NCBI GenBank assembly: GCA_016787445.1
Contig: JAEUTQ010000016.1
Coordinates: 1 to 64,000, forward strand
Length of the DNA stretch: 64,000 nucleotides
Reading direction: 5' to 3'
From: Bacteroidia bacterium
GTDB lineage: Bacteria; Bacteroidota; Bacteroidia; B-17B0; Aurantibacillaceae
The position numbers and the translations under genes were made by a program. This document shows positions 24,836-32,819 of this stretch, in pieces. How positions within the stretch are numbered: position 1 is the stretch's first letter; each line of letters starts with the position of its first letter. The notes under the pieces were generated by a model, which was not told the origin of the DNA, did no database searches, and saw only the letters and a list, made by a program, of their open reading frames with translations.

Positions 24836-26242
24836 ATGAATAAAATCAGTAAGATCATAGCCATTTTAATATTTTGTCACCAATGTTTGTTCGCACAAGT
24901 GCCACTATTATGGGGGATGACCTCAACAGGAGGAACAAATGGTGATGGAACAATTTTCAAAATAAAGGGCGATGGTACAAATGCTGTTTCGTTATTTTCA
25001 TTTGATATATTGATTACTGGAACAACTCCATTCAGTAGCTTTCTTAATGCAAGTAACGGAAAGCTTTATTCATTGTGTGAGTGGGGCGGGCTTGTGAATA
25101 AAGGTGTATTATTTAGTTTTGATACAACAATAAACTCATATACTAATCTATTAAATTTTAGTGGGACTGCAGGTAATTATCCAACTGGTAACTTAATTCA
25201 AGCAAGTAGTGGTAAATTATACGGTACGGCTTATGATGCGGGTCCTAATTTTTTTGGAACAATTTATAGTTTTAATCCTTTCAATAATGTTTTTAATACA
25301 TTGTATGGGCCTACTGGAATTGATGGCAAGAAGCCTATGGGAACTTTGGTTCAAGTCAATAATGGTAAGTTATATGGAATTACAAACTCGGGTGGTGTAA
25401 GTAATTTCGGAACTATTTTTTCATTTGATACTCTGAGCAACCTTTATACTAAAATTTTCGATTTCTCTGGAAGTGATGGGCAAAATCCTACTAGCGGTTT
25501 AACATTAGCTAATAATGGAAAGTTGTATGGAATGACTACTCTTGGTGGAACAAGTAATGGAGGTGTAATTTATAGCTTAGATCCTGTTACGAATATGTTT
25601 GTTAAGTTATTTGATTTCACTTCCATTAATGGCAAACCAAGTCGTAATCAACTTATAAAAGTTAATAATGGAAAGTTATACGGGATGACTTCAGCGGGAG
25701 GAATAAATAACATGGGTGTTATATTTAGTTTTGACCCTCAAACAAACAGTTATATAAAATTATTTGATTTTAGTTCAGCAACCGGTCAGTCACCTTATGG
25801 CGATTTATATCAAGCAAGTGATGGAAATCTTTACGGTATGACATCAAGTGGAGGTGTGAATAATCTTGGTACAGTTTTTAAGTATGATATTCTAAATAAC
25901 TCTTATATTGATATATTTCATTTTACGTCAGTATTCGGAGGAAACCCGGGTGGAAGTTTAAGGGAAATGAAAGGTCTGGATACAGGTATTAAAGAAAACT
26001 ATTACTCTAAATTCGGGTTACTTATTTATCCCAATCCTGCAGCATTTAACTTAAGTGTTTTTATCCCAGAAGGTCAGAAAATAAAATCTATCGAATTAAT
26101 TAATATAAGTGGAATTGTTCTTGAATCTTTCTCAGAAAATACAAGACAAATTAACGTTGAAAAACTTGAGCAAGGAATGTACTTTATAAAAGTAAAGAAT
26201 GATAGCGAGACTCTCTTTTATTCTAAATTTATTAAGCAATAG
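24836..26242 (+). CDS. GloVer-repeat secreted protein with T9SS sorting tail
   Basis: A 468-residue exported protein. After a signal peptide (ends near LFAQVP) come about seven to eight tandem units of roughly 45 residues with the core GKLYGMTSSGGVNNLGTIFSFD, then a segment such as YTKLFDFSG. This is the GloVer choice-of-anchor repeat and probably forms a beta-propeller or solenoid. Residues about 395-468 are a T9SS type A sorting domain (LLIYPNPAAFNLSVFIP, KIKSIELINISG, LEQGMYFIKVKN, KFIKQ). The repeat units are similar enough to recombine. Function is unknown; surface binding is likely. Confidence 0.88.
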   Translation: MNKISKIIAILIFCHQCLFAQVPLLWGMTSTGGTNGDGTIFKIKGDGTNAVSLFSFDILITGTTPFSSFLNASNGKLYSLCEWGGLVNKGVLFSFDTTINSYTNLLNFSGTAGNYPTGNLIQASSGKLYGTAYDAGPNFFGTIYSFNPFNNVFNTLYGPTGIDGKKPMGTLVQVNNGKLYGITNSGGVSNFGTIFSFDTLSNLYTKIFDFSGSDGQNPTSGLTLANNGKLYGMTTLGGTSNGGVIYSLDPVTNMFVKLFDFTSINGKPSRNQLIKVNNGKLYGMTSAGGINNMGVIFSFDPQTNSYIKLFDFSSATGQSPYGDLYQASDGNLYGMTSSGGVNNLGTVFKYDILNNSYIDIFHFTSVFGGNPGGSLREMKGLDTGIKENYYSKFGLLIYPNPAAFNLSVFIPEGQKIKSIELINISGIVLESFSENTRQINVEKLEQGMYFIKVKNDSETLFYSKFIKQ

Positions 26243-26267
26243 GAATTAAAACTTTACCCTTATATAG

Positions 26268-26420
26268 ATTTTTTCCATTGACGATTGTCTAGGTAATACT
26301 ATGTTGTCTTGTACATATCGTAATCAAATATATGTTTCAATGCTTCCTTCAGGGGTTTATTTAGTAAGACTAAAGGATAAAAATAAATCAATTTATCATT
26401 CAAGATTTATTAAAGAGTAA
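26268..26420 (+). pseudogene. Orphan T9SS sorting-domain remnant
   Basis: An open frame after a TAG at 26265 has no good start, but it reads like the end of a T9SS type A sorting domain: IFSIDDCLGNTM, then QIYVSMLPSGVYLVRLKDKNKSIYHS and a final RFIKE. The pattern IFSxDG-LPSGxYLVRL-FIK is conserved. No cargo domain is attached. It lies 25 bp after the intact cargo gene, whose tail ends in a similar SKFIKQ. So it is probably the remainder of a deleted paralogous cargo. Confidence 0.7.
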
Positions 26421-26436
26421 ATGTTGTGCGTTGTAA

Positions 26437-26757
26437 TTATGGAAGAGGCGATAAAGAGATGTCTTTGAAATAACCCAATTCAGAACCTTCGATAGTGGTG
26501 GATTCATAACCTACCACATTGGCCTGAACTTCAGTTTTTGCATCGGCAGGAACCGATAAAATATAATTACCGTTTAAATCGGTATAACAATACGTGTTGC
26601 TGTTTTTAATTTCAACCTTTACGCCGCTCAATGCTTCGCCGGTTGTTTTGTCAATCACTTTACCACACAAGGTTTTTTTATTCTTGTCGGAGTTGTTATT
26701 GGCAATAGCCGTTACCGAGAAGAAGAACAATGTTAGTATGAGTAAAGCGTGTTTCAT
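26437..26757 (-). CDS. Small secreted carboxypeptidase-regulatory-like domain protein
   Basis: A 106-residue exported protein: signal peptide MKHALLILTLFFFSVTAIAN, then one CarboxypepD_reg-like beta-sandwich (KTLCGKVIDKTTGEALSGVKVEIKN, YTDLNGNYILSVPADAKTEVQANVVGYESTTIEG). This domain is normally the N-terminal part of SusC-like receptors or carboxypeptidases; here it stands alone at full length. The gene is monocistronic and convergent with the remnant at 26268. Its biological role is unknown. Confidence 0.85.
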   Translation of the reverse strand: MKHALLILTLFFFSVTAIANNNSDKNKKTLCGKVIDKTTGEALSGVKVEIKNSNTYCYTDLNGNYILSVPADAKTEVQANVVGYESTTIEGSELGYFKDISLSPLP

Positions 26758-26931
26758 TTTGCATTACAAAAATGCAAACTTAAGGTGTAGTGCATATTAA
26801 AGGGATATTATCAAATCGTTAATGAGAAGCTTATATGGCTTAACATTAAATTTACATTTCTTTTCCTTTACAATTTTCTATCTGGCACAAAATCAATAAA
26901 ATATCAAAATCAGGATTCGGAAAATTAGAAT

Positions 26932-26939
26932 TAAATTTG
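26932..26939 (+). promoter_or_regulatory. Possible -7 box of trmD
   Basis: TAAATTTG matches the Bacteroidota -7 consensus TAnnTTTG and ends five bases before the trmD ATG. No convincing TTTG -33 box is visible. If used, transcription would start at or within a few bases of the ATG, giving an almost leaderless mRNA. Confidence 0.35.
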
Positions 26940-26943
26940 TCCT

Positions 26944-27618
26944 ATGCGCATTGATATCATCACTGTTTTACCCGAATTGTTACGTAGCCCGTTCGAGCAT
27001 TCTATTTTGAAGCGCGCTCAAAACAAAGGACTCGTTGAAGTGAATCTGATTGATTTGCGTGATTACGGTTTAGGAAAACACAAGCAAGTGGATGATTACG
27101 CGTTTGGCGGAGGTGCCGGTATGGTAATGATGATTGAACCCATTGCGAATTGTATCAATAAATTAAAAGCCGAGCGCAGTTATGACGAAATCATTTACAT
27201 GACGCCCGATGGTGAAACATTTAATCAGCAAACCGCGAATTCATTATCACTTTTAAAACACATCATTATACTATCCGGACATTATAAGGGTGTAGACGAG
27301 CGCATTCGCGAGCATTTTATCACGAAAGAAATTTCTATTGGCGATTACGTATTATCAGGAGGCGAATTGCCGGCGGCTGTGGTGAGCGATGCCATCATCC
27401 GCTTAATTCCCGGTGTATTGAATGATGAGACTTCTGCACTTACCGATTCTTTTCAGGATAATTTATTAGCTCCTCCGGTGTATACGCGTCCTGCTGAGTA
27501 TAACGGTTGGAAGATACCCGACATTCTGTTGAGCGGTCACGAAAAAAATATTGACAAGTGGCGCCACGAGAAAGCAGTTGAGCGCACCACAAAAAGAAGA
27601 CCTGATTTACTGAAGTGA
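26944..27618 (+). CDS. trmD: tRNA (guanine-37-N1)-methyltransferase
   Basis: A 224-residue SPOUT methyltransferase that makes m1G37 in tRNAs reading CNN codons, preventing frameshifting. Motifs: [61 protein letters not shown] and the trefoil-knot segment [30 protein letters not shown]. All are intact. It is transcribed alone and ends 25 bp before the second inverted repeat. It faces the cytochrome lipoprotein gene. Confidence 0.97.
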   Translation: MRIDIITVLPELLRSPFEHSILKRAQNKGLVEVNLIDLRDYGLGKHKQVDDYAFGGGAGMVMMIEPIANCINKLKAERSYDEIIYMTPDGETFNQQTANSLSLLKHIIILSGHYKGVDERIREHFITKEISIGDYVLSGGELPAAVVSDAIIRLIPGVLNDETSALTDSFQDNLLAPPVYTRPAEYNGWKIPDILLSGHEKNIDKWRHEKAVERTTKRRPDLLK

Positions 27619-27643
27619 TTTTAAATAGAATGATTGTGTCACG

Positions 27644-27703
27644 TCGAGCGGAGTCGAGACGTGACAATTAGTTCTAATTATACCATATCTCGACTACGCT
27701 CGA
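27644..27703. repeat. Inverted repeat at a convergent junction, copy 2
   Basis: TCGAGCGGAGTCGAGA at 27644-27659 is identical to the 20275 copy. The opposite arm TCTCGACTACGCTCGA at 27688-27703 has one mismatch to its complement. The left arm is also wrapped in GTCACG/CGTGAC, which makes an extra stem. Again it lies between two converging genes (trmD and the gene at 27774). Confidence 0.85.
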
Positions 27704-27743
27704 TATGACAGATAGATATAATTATGTCTAATTTTATAATTTT

Positions 27744-27772
27744 ATCTGCGATAATCCGCGAAATCTGCGGGA
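27744..27772. repeat. Dispersed intergenic repeat, copy 2 (TCTGCG type)
   Basis: ATCTGCGATAATCCGCGAA followed by ATCTGCGGGA differs at two positions from the copy at 17648. It ends one base before the stop codon of the minus-strand gene at 27774, so it is immediately 3' of that gene. Confidence 0.7.
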
Positions 27773-27773
27773 C

Positions 27774-29162
27774 CTAATTATTCTTCAAACTGATTTTCTC
27801 GTCACCTTGCTTGTATGGCATATATGTAAAGATGAATTGAAACATCTCTTCGGTGGTTTGCATACTTTCATTGCCTTCACCTTGTTCGATGGTACGCGGT
27901 GGATGAAATGGATTGAAAGGATTTTTATCCGTATTATCATAAGTGCCGTAAACATGAATCACCGAACCCTTCGGAATTTTTACAGGATTGTTATAGGTGT
28001 AATAATATTGCCAGCGGAAATCCCATTTGTTGATGCGCACTAAGCGGATGGTATCGCCTTGAGGAGGCAAAGCATAGGCCACAAAACTTTTTCCGATTAA
28101 GTGCATATGCGGATTCACCGACAGAATCGAAATATCATTTTGAATTTGCACTTGAGTATGAAAGTTTTTTATTTCATTAGGAGGAATAATCAATTTAGGT
28201 TCTATTTCAGAAATGCCGAATGTTCCCATTTGTGTTTCAAATACCGGTCGCTTAGGCGGAGTTTTGCGGAAGAAAATATTAATGTGACTGTTATCTTCCG
28301 TATCGATGTTAGATGGTCCGTAATGAATGTTCTTCAAAAAGAACACACCATTCTTAGGCAGACGGAATCCGCCGATGTCTTCTTTATACACGGGAGGAAT
28401 ATAACCCGGCAAATAATACACCACATTCCCGAGTAAGGCGGGCAGTGGAGGATTTTTTTTGTCGGTATACGTTAATCCCATTTTTGAATACGCATCGATG
28501 TAATTATTTAAAGCATCGGGTAAACTGTTTTCACCTTTCGTGTAATCGAATTCCCTGCTGTTATCATAACTGAGAAGGTGACCGTTGACGTGGTGCACGA
28601 GTTTTCTTTTGTCGGGCACAAATTCAACATACTGCACAAAAGTATCTTTCTCTAAGGCGAATGGATATTTCAGCATTAAAAAAGCATCAATGCCATTTCC
28701 TTTTATAGCTACAGGTTGAGGTAATTTTATAACCATATCCGGTTTTCCGAAGAAGGAACCTTCATGAAAGTTTGGTGCTTTTGGCTCTTTGAGTGAATCG
28801 CCGCACGGACAATTATCTTCCACCCAATTTTTGATTAATGCGATTTCTGTTTCGTTCAAAACGCGCTCGCCGTCGAAATGCGAATAGTTGGGATCTGCAG
28901 GCCATGGCGGCATGAATTTATTTTGTGTGGTGAATTTTATTTTGTTGGCATTGCGTTTGGCATCATCATAGTTCAATAAATCAAACATGCCTGATTCTCC
29001 GGGACGGTGACAAGGCGTGCAGTTTTTATAAATGATAGGCGCGATGTGTTCGCTCCAGGTTGGCTTATCTGTAATTTCTTCCGAAACTGTTTCAGAGGAA
29101 TTACATGAGAATAGCAGGAGCGAAGCAATAGCCGCGAATATTAGGATGGCGTAATGCTTCAT
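27774..29162 (-). CDS. Lipoprotein with heme c site and copper type II monooxygenase-like domain
   Basis: A 462-residue predicted lipoprotein (LLLFSC, Cys20). Residues about 35-115 form a cytochrome c-like domain with a CTPCH heme site at 48-52 and a downstream MPPWP that supplies a possible Met ligand. The rest, about 120-460, resembles the PHM/DBH copper type II ascorbate-dependent monooxygenase fold: KLVHHVNGHLL (two adjacent His) and NPHMHLIGKS (HxH). The reaction is not identified; a copper-bound oxidase-like role in the periplasm is inferred. Close relatives occur in many Bacteroidota and Acidobacteria, but most are uncharacterised. The gene is monocistronic and faces trmD. Confidence 0.8.
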   Translation of the reverse strand: MKHYAILIFAAIASLLLFSCNSSETVSEEITDKPTWSEHIAPIIYKNCTPCHRPGESGMFDLLNYDDAKRNANKIKFTTQNKFMPPWPADPNYSHFDGERVLNETEIALIKNWVEDNCPCGDSLKEPKAPNFHEGSFFGKPDMVIKLPQPVAIKGNGIDAFLMLKYPFALEKDTFVQYVEFVPDKRKLVHHVNGHLLSYDNSREFDYTKGENSLPDALNNYIDAYSKMGLTYTDKKNPPLPALLGNVVYYLPGYIPPVYKEDIGGFRLPKNGVFFLKNIHYGPSNIDTEDNSHINIFFRKTPPKRPVFETQMGTFGISEIEPKLIIPPNEIKNFHTQVQIQNDISILSVNPHMHLIGKSFVAYALPPQGDTIRLVRINKWDFRWQYYYTYNNPVKIPKGSVIHVYGTYDNTDKNPFNPFHPPRTIEQGEGNESMQTTEEMFQFIFTYMPYKQGDEKISLKNN

Positions 29163-29192
29163 TAAGTAATAAAGATAGTAAGAAATTGTTTG

Positions 29193-30587
29193 TTATTGTT
29201 TAATCAACTTAAAGTTGTATTGGGTATCGGCTCCTTTAAGGCATACAAAGTAAATGCCGGGATTAAGCGTGCTAATTTCGACTTTTTCCTCTCCGGCCAC
29301 AGCGCGATTCATGATTAATTTTCCGGTCACTTCGAAAATTTGCAATTCAAAAATGGATGATGCTTTTCCCTCAATCATAAAATATTCGGCGGCAGGATTA
29401 GGAAAAATTTTAAGAGAATTTATATTAATTATTTCATCTAGGTTGGTTACAAAACTACCACAAACCACATTGTTGATTTGGGCAAATGTGTAGCCCCTAT
29501 GTGTCCGAGGTGTATATAAACCCATAAATAACTCATTAAAAAAGTAGCCCACGCCTTCAACGAATCTTAACTCTGCATAATTACAAGACACAGATGCGTT
29601 ATTAAAACAGGTATCAGTTGGTGCATTTTTTATTCGTCCGCAATAATAATTAAGGTAATCAATTATTATTTTTTGACACACGCCATTTCCATTCAGCTCG
29701 TAATTAACAGGCTTAGCTTCAAAAAAGTTTGTCGTCAAACTATCTACTCGAGATTGTTCCGGCATTTGAATAACGGCGTATTTGTTTAAGCTTCCAAAAT
29801 ATTTTGTAACACCTTTCGTGTTAGTTAACGAAATGCTATCGGGCGTAATATATGTTTTCGAAACAATGGAATCGTTATAGTAAGCGGTGTTTACGAATGG
29901 AGAGCTTGGGTTGTAATTATTGGTAGTTGCATAGGATTGTACTACATCTCCAACCGCTTTATCATAAATATCCTTATTCTTTAAACGTTTACCATAGCAA
30001 CGCGTGTTATAAGTACTATCGGCGGGGAAGTTATAGAGGTTACCCCATACAAAAAGCCCAATGGTTTTGCCAAAGCGAAAAGTTTTGGAATTGTAATAAT
30101 GATAAATAGCATTGTTATTGGAGTTGAAGGCTTGGAAGATGACAGACTTTACAGTATCACTTAATCCGTTAATGGTTACGTATGAAATATTAGCTAATGT
30201 CGCTCTAATGTAATTACCATTTGAATACCGGTAATAAATCCATTGATATCCCATTGGTGCTTGAGTTTTAATGGTAAGCGTATCATTGTTTTTGGTGAAA
30301 AATAAATAATCGCCATTGGATTTACGGAGCGTTCTTTTGCCCAGCCAGGATGGGGAATTAGCATTAATACAGAATGGAGAATTTTCCATATAGTAAACCC
30401 TATAGTGATAGTATATCGAATCGCTACCCGATACTTTTACAGAGTCGGGCTTTAAGCCTTTAAGATAAAAGGAAGACGATGACGAGTTTTTATAGAAATA
30501 CTCACTTTTGCTGTTAAATAATTCGTAAGGCATTTGCGCCTTGCAAATGAATCCGGCTAATAAAAATAGGATTAAAAATGTTCTCAT
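29193..30587 (-). CDS. Secreted protein with T9SS type A sorting tail, unknown body
   Basis: A 464-residue exported protein (signal peptide MRTFLILFLLAGFICKAQ). The body is rich in Tyr, Asn and Ser with many beta-strand patches and I recognise no family. The last 80 residues are a T9SS type A sorting domain: SLKIFPNPAAEYFMIEG, ELQIFEVTGKLIMNRAV, LNPGIYFVCLKG, FKLIKQ. Thus it is likely a surface or released cargo. It sits 30 bp after the start of the cytochrome lipoprotein gene and 41 bp downstream of DUF420 on the same strand. Confidence 0.82.
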   Translation of the reverse strand: MRTFLILFLLAGFICKAQMPYELFNSKSEYFYKNSSSSSFYLKGLKPDSVKVSGSDSIYYHYRVYYMENSPFCINANSPSWLGKRTLRKSNGDYLFFTKNNDTLTIKTQAPMGYQWIYYRYSNGNYIRATLANISYVTINGLSDTVKSVIFQAFNSNNNAIYHYYNSKTFRFGKTIGLFVWGNLYNFPADSTYNTRCYGKRLKNKDIYDKAVGDVVQSYATTNNYNPSSPFVNTAYYNDSIVSKTYITPDSISLTNTKGVTKYFGSLNKYAVIQMPEQSRVDSLTTNFFEAKPVNYELNGNGVCQKIIIDYLNYYCGRIKNAPTDTCFNNASVSCNYAELRFVEGVGYFFNELFMGLYTPRTHRGYTFAQINNVVCGSFVTNLDEIININSLKIFPNPAAEYFMIEGKASSIFELQIFEVTGKLIMNRAVAGEEKVEISTLNPGIYFVCLKGADTQYNFKLIKQ

Positions 30588-30628
30588 ACCTTTAATTGTA
30601 TTTAATTAAAGATACAGATTATTTATGA

Positions 30629-31222
30629 CTAATAGTTGTAATACGGCGATATCATTAAATACACCACCACGCCTGTAATAGTTACATAAAGCCACAATGG
30701 ATAGCTGAAGCGGGTGAGTTTTTTGTGTTTTTCGCGCTGATCGGTGAGTCCGTAATAAAACGATAGCAATACCATTGGGAAAACGACAACAGCCAATAGA
30801 ATATGCGATAACAAAATAAATAAGTAAAGAGGTTTTATACCTGATACGGCGGCGGCTTCAGCAGCATCTAACATCCCGTTGTGATCTATGTCGCCGTATT
30901 TGGTATCCGGAATAAAATAGTGCGCAGTAACATAAGACACTAAAAAGAGAGAGCTCAGTACGAAAGCCGTTAAATTAATTTTGCGGTGTAAAGCAATGTT
31001 CTTTTTCTTAATGGCAATCAGTGAAAAAACCAACAATACAGAACAGGTCCCGTTAAAAATCGCGTTTAGCATTGGCAATTTGTAAATGTAAGAAGGGATT
31101 GTTTCAGGTGCAGGTAAAATTTTACGATTGAGAACAGTTACTGCTCCTAAAATTACAATGGTTGTAATCCAAACTACCACCTTAATGGTTTTATCGCTGG
31201 CGTTATTTAATGTTGTACTCAT
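30629..31222 (-). CDS. DUF420 membrane protein with EF-hand-like loop
   Basis: A 197-residue protein with five membrane segments and the DUF420 pattern: PMLNAIFNGTCSVLLVFSLIAIKKKNIALHRKINL, then YVTAHYF, LFILLSHILLAVVVFPMVLLSFYYGL and RFSYPLWLYVTITGVVVYLM. The family is near cytochrome oxidase assembly genes in other bacteria (CtaM-like). The extracellular loop holds DIDHNGMLDAAE at about residues 111-122, a 12-residue sequence that fits the EF-hand calcium loop exactly. It is placed one base after the hotdog protein, so it belongs to the same transcript. Why it follows the polyene-like genes is unclear. Confidence 0.82.
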   Translation of the reverse strand: MSTTLNNASDKTIKVVVWITTIVILGAVTVLNRKILPAPETIPSYIYKLPMLNAIFNGTCSVLLVFSLIAIKKKNIALHRKINLTAFVLSSLFLVSYVTAHYFIPDTKYGDIDHNGMLDAAEAAAVSGIKPLYLFILLSHILLAVVVFPMVLLSFYYGLTDQREKHKKLTRFSYPLWLYVTITGVVVYLMISPYYNY

Positions 31223-31223
31223 G

Positions 31224-31601
31224 TTAGTTTAATATTTTGTATTTGCCTTTGTGTTTTGTAAAAACTGTTTCTTCGAAAAATAATTTGGCATCCACTATAA
31301 AGCCCGTTTCGTTTTTAGTGTACGTCATCTCTAAATTAACATTTGGGTTTTTATCCGGTAAGATCATGCCGGTAAATTTGATGTTGTCTCCGTTGGTCAT
31401 CATCAAAGACGTTCCGCTTACTTCTTCCAATATATCTTTAATAATCTGCAACTGACAAACACCGGGCACAACAGGCATTTGCGGAAAGTGCCCTTTAAAT
31501 ACATCGTGCGCAGGATTGATAGAGATTAACGCTTTCACCGAATTGTCGGTTGAGCTTAATCCGCTAACTGTATAAAAAGTATTTTTTAATGCTGAACTCA
31601 T
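31224..31601 (-). CDS. FabZ/hotdog-fold 3-hydroxyacyl-ACP dehydratase-like protein
   Basis: A 125-residue hotdog protein. The FabZ hallmark is seen: NPAHDVFKGHFPQMPVVPGV with His38 in the catalytic position. The usual Glu of the PGVxxxE motif is Gln52 (PGVCQLQ), and I recall the same Gln in related proteins of flexirubin-type clusters, so it may be a family trait. It could still act as a dehydratase with altered chemistry or bind acyl-ACP. ATGA overlap with the upstream lipoprotein gene indicates coupling. It is the ninth gene of the polyene-like block. Confidence 0.8.
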   Translation of the reverse strand: MSSALKNTFYTVSGLSSTDNSVKALISINPAHDVFKGHFPQMPVVPGVCQLQIIKDILEEVSGTSLMMTNGDNIKFTGMILPDKNPNVNLEMTYTKNETGFIVDAKLFFEETVFTKHKGKYKILN

Positions 31602-32236
31602 TTGGTTTCTTCTATTTTAATGAGGTTAATTTTTAGTTTAACAAGGCCCTTGGTTTTGTAGTTTAAAAGGCTATAGTTCGTTTGATATTTTGTGGAAGAG
31701 TGTTTTTTATTTCCGGTAAATACTTGAGCCTTCTCTGCAAATGTAGTGGTCGGCTTTGGAATGGCAATACTACTGTTATGATCTTTTATCCAATAATAAT
31801 TTCCTTTTTTGTTTTCTTTTAATTCGCCTGTTTTTCCAATAGCGTTTATTAGTAGCATTTCGCGAAAGCTTTGTGTAAGCATGGCTACAAATTTGGGCTT
31901 ATTCAAGGCTTCAAACACAAAATCGGCTTTTACACTGTCACTCACAACAGAAAAATCAAACATACGCATGCCCAGTTCAGTTACAAAAACGATATGTGCT
32001 GTTTTTTCGTCGGTTTGTTTTAAAACAACAATGCCTGTAAAATGTTTAGTTAAAACATCAATTTCTGCCTTGTATTTTACGGATTGCTTGTTGGATGGAA
32101 TAACCGGCTGAATAACTTCGGAAGTTAATTGGATGGCTTGTAAATTTTTTCCGTTTTTTAATTTGTTGTAGGCACAAGAAGTGCTTAGCAGGATGATACT
32201 ACTTAACTGTAAAAATATTATTGGCCACCGTGCCAT
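31598..32236 (-). CDS. Lipoprotein of polyene-type cluster (LolB/DUF3261-like candidate)
   Basis: A 212-residue lipoprotein (signal MARWPIIFLQLSSIILLSTSC, Cys21). The mature part is a series of beta strands (YKAEIDVLTKHFTGIVVLKQ, AHIVFVTELGMRMFDFSV) followed by an alpha/beta C-terminus, similar in outline to the LolA/LolB fold. I suggest by position that it receives a lipid from the LolA-like protein at 32199, as DUF3261-type lipoproteins do in aryl polyene clusters. That is inference. The start lies 38 bp inside the LolA gene. A shorter start would break the signal peptide. Confidence 0.65.
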   Translation of the reverse strand: MARWPIIFLQLSSIILLSTSCAYNKLKNGKNLQAIQLTSEVIQPVIPSNKQSVKYKAEIDVLTKHFTGIVVLKQTDEKTAHIVFVTELGMRMFDFSVVSDSVKADFVFEALNKPKFVAMLTQSFREMLLINAIGKTGELKENKKGNYYWIKDHNSSIAIPKPTTTFAEKAQVFTGNKKHSSTKYQTNYSLLNYKTKGLVKLKINLIKIEETK

Positions 32237-32819
32237 TTAATTTTTTGTTGATGAATTCCAATGTGGTATAATCATCATTGGGCTCAATCATATCTAATTT
32301 AGACACCGAAGTTACGCTTTTATCAAAATACATGTTTATCTTTTTAAGGCTTTCTTTCATGTTTTTTTGAAGCGGGGTTAACTCGAGTTTGTAGTACTTT
32401 TCATTCTCAAAATAAGCCACTTTAAACTTTCCGGATTTAAAAATGTTGCCTTGTACGCAGGAAATCATAATATCATTGATTTCTTTAAATACTTTGTTGC
32501 TGTTCATGTCGTACTTAGCTGTCTTCTTCTCATCCTTTATCCATATCTTATCTTTATTAATCACAATTAAGTACTTGTAGGGTGTGCTATATTCCCAACG
32601 TAATAAATTCTCTTTTTTAAACACAAAATGACCTTTACTGAGTATTTTCTCCGACAACAAACTCAAATTCTTTTCTTGTGTAAAATCACTTTCAATGCTG
32701 TTTACCGTTTTACTCATTTGTTCCACTTTTAAACGTAAAGCAGCAGTGTCTTTAACTGTTTTAAAATTTTGAGCTAAACCAAAATGGGCAATGAATATTA
32801 AAAGAATTAATTTTTTCAT
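32199..32819 (-). CDS. LolA-like periplasmic lipid carrier
   Basis: A 206-residue periplasmic protein with signal peptide (MKKLILLIFIAHFGLAQ). It shows the LolA-like half-barrel: VNSIESDFTQEKNLSLLSEKILSKGHFVFKK, LLRWEYSTPYKYLIVINKDKIWI, then YYKLELTPLQK and DYTTLEFINKKLNG. In aryl polyene and flexirubin clusters a dedicated LolA is thought to move the product to the outer membrane. Its gene starts directly after the deacetylase stop, showing tight packing. Confidence 0.87.
   Translation of the reverse strand: MKKLILLIFIAHFGLAQNFKTVKDTAALRLKVEQMSKTVNSIESDFTQEKNLSLLSEKILSKGHFVFKKENLLRWEYSTPYKYLIVINKDKIWIKDEKKTAKYDMNSNKVFKEINDIMISCVQGNIFKSGKFKVAYFENEKYYKLELTPLQKNMKESLKKINMYFDKSVTSVSKLDMIEPNDDYTTLEFINKKLNGTVANNIFTVK

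Noticed and set aside
25040-25930. Tandem repeats as a CRISPR array
   Set aside because: The periodic units are protein-coding GloVer repeats of about 45 residues and differ at the DNA level.
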